This document shows, one piece after another, positions 63,451-64,000 of a DNA stretch of 64,000 nt. The stretch lies in the IMG/VR virus record IMGVR_UViG_3300035438_001058, positions 1 to 64,000 of that record. The stretch is one strand, 5' to 3'. This DNA is from a virus. The notes below the pieces were generated by a model that was not told where the DNA came from, searched no databases, and saw only the letters and a program-made list of their open reading frames with translations. Both the position numbers and the translations under genes were made by a program. How positions within the stretch are numbered: position 1 is the stretch's first letter; each line of letters starts with the position of its first letter.

Positions 63451-64000
63451 ATGCTAACTATTGATAAGATAAAAACTTTAGAAATCCCTTTTAATTCTAC
63501 TAGAAAGAATAATTTTGGGCCAGCAACTCAAGGACTAGCACTGTACAACGATTCGGTAAACTTATACAAGGCAATTTCTTTAGTATTGTCCAATTACGTA
63601 GCGAGTAGTACTACCGCTGTATTTGCACAAAACGCTGTGGGAAGTATAATGACGGATACAGCGTCCGTTAACTTTACATACAATACCGTTACTCCATCTA
63701 TTACAGCAGATGTAATACCAGGAGGAATAAATCACAACAACTTATTAAATTACGTAGCTAATGAACATATAAATCATGCTACAGTAAGTATATTAGCAGG
63801 CGCAGGGTTAACTGGAGGAGGTGATTTAACTTCTTCCAGAACTCTAAACTTGTCTGATTTAATAGTAGCAGAAACTAAGGGAAGTGCCTCAGAGATTCCA
63901 GTTATAACAGCGAATTCTCAAGGAAGAATTACCGGCTGGGTAAATACCCCTATTTCTATAGACACATCTGCTATAACAAATTTAACCGAAACTATTCAAG
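63451..64000 (+). CDS. Tail fibre protein, partial
   Basis: Open from ATG 63451 to the end of the window (183 codons). NYVANEHINHATVSILAGAGLTGGGDLT and SRTLNLS form the classic tail-fibre signature (G-x-G-L-T-G-G-G-D-L-x-x-x-R-T-L). The C-terminal receptor-binding part lies beyond the window. Confidence 0.8.
   Translation, partial: MLTIDKIKTLEIPFNSTRKNNFGPATQGLALYNDSVNLYKAISLVLSNYVASSTTAVFAQNAVGSIMTDTASVNFTYNTVTPSITADVIPGGINHNNLLNYVANEHINHATVSILAGAGLTGGGDLTSSRTLNLSDLIVAETKGSASEIPVITANSQGRITGWVNTPISIDTSAITNLTETIQ

Noticed and set aside
1-64000. TGA could mean Gly (as in Absconditabacteria) or the gaps could be frameshift errors
   Set aside because: The frame is unchanged on both sides of each TGA, the contexts suit Trp (RSY-W-REHKRR in TerL, SF-W-KSK in primase), and the tRNA with anticodon UCA has the Trp-type discriminator.
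1-64000. Integrase, transposase or attachment sites
   Set aside because: No recombinase motifs or insertion-sequence ends were found; nothing suggests a prophage.

Overview
The window is most consistent with part of a large double-stranded DNA phage genome of the crAss-like (Crassvirales) type infecting a Bacteroidota host. The crAss-like assignment rests on four things: the layout; an RNA polymerase fragment with a DxDxD motif beside two giant virion-type proteins; a terminase, portal, scaffold and major capsid order of the right sizes; and a replication set of PolA-type polymerase, DnaB-like helicase, DnaG-like primase, SF2 helicase and uracil-DNA glycosylase. The Bacteroidota host is supported by two promoters of the form TTG-N20-TATCTTTG and by a phage gene carrying a type IX secretion (T9SS) sorting domain. 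All family names are read from sequence motifs; no database search was run.

Layout. 1-10528 (+): C-terminal part of the RNA polymerase and two giant proteins, closed by a strong terminator. 10583-26950 (-): nucleic-acid metabolism, a run of small proteins, and a lysin. 27020-44902 (-): an accessory block, visibly richer in G+C, with a MoxR/VWA pair, a membrane-anchored AAA+ ATPase, two glucosaminidase-like proteins, a LysM lipoprotein, a zinc protease, a T9SS-type secreted protein with outer-membrane-like neighbours, and many unknowns. 44903-45952: divergent control region with repeats, two promoters and a structured leader RNA. 45223-64000 (+): small genes, a GroES-like protein, a tmRNA, a UGA-decoding tRNA, GroEL, then TerL, portal, scaffold, capsid, connector and fibre genes, running off the end.

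Genetic code. In 1-10528, 10583-26950 and 45223-64000 TGA is read as tryptophan: about 25 in-frame TGA codons lie inside otherwise intact genes (five in TerL, four in primase), and no gene I call there needs TGA as its stop. The phage carries its own tRNA with anticodon UCA. In 27020-44902 the opposite holds: no gene has an internal TGA and eleven genes end at TGA, three of them in ATGA stop/start overlaps. The window therefore looks like a mosaic of two codes. Merging reading frames across TGA reconstructs TerL, primase, the DnaB-like helicase, a Sak4-like ATPase, the polymerase N-terminus, an M15 lysin and several smaller genes that a standard-code annotation would break up.

Other points: a textbook -1 frameshift signal joins a membrane protein to a zinc-ribbon array; the tmRNA encodes a long tag; and there is a tRNA-like element with an enlarged anticodon arm.
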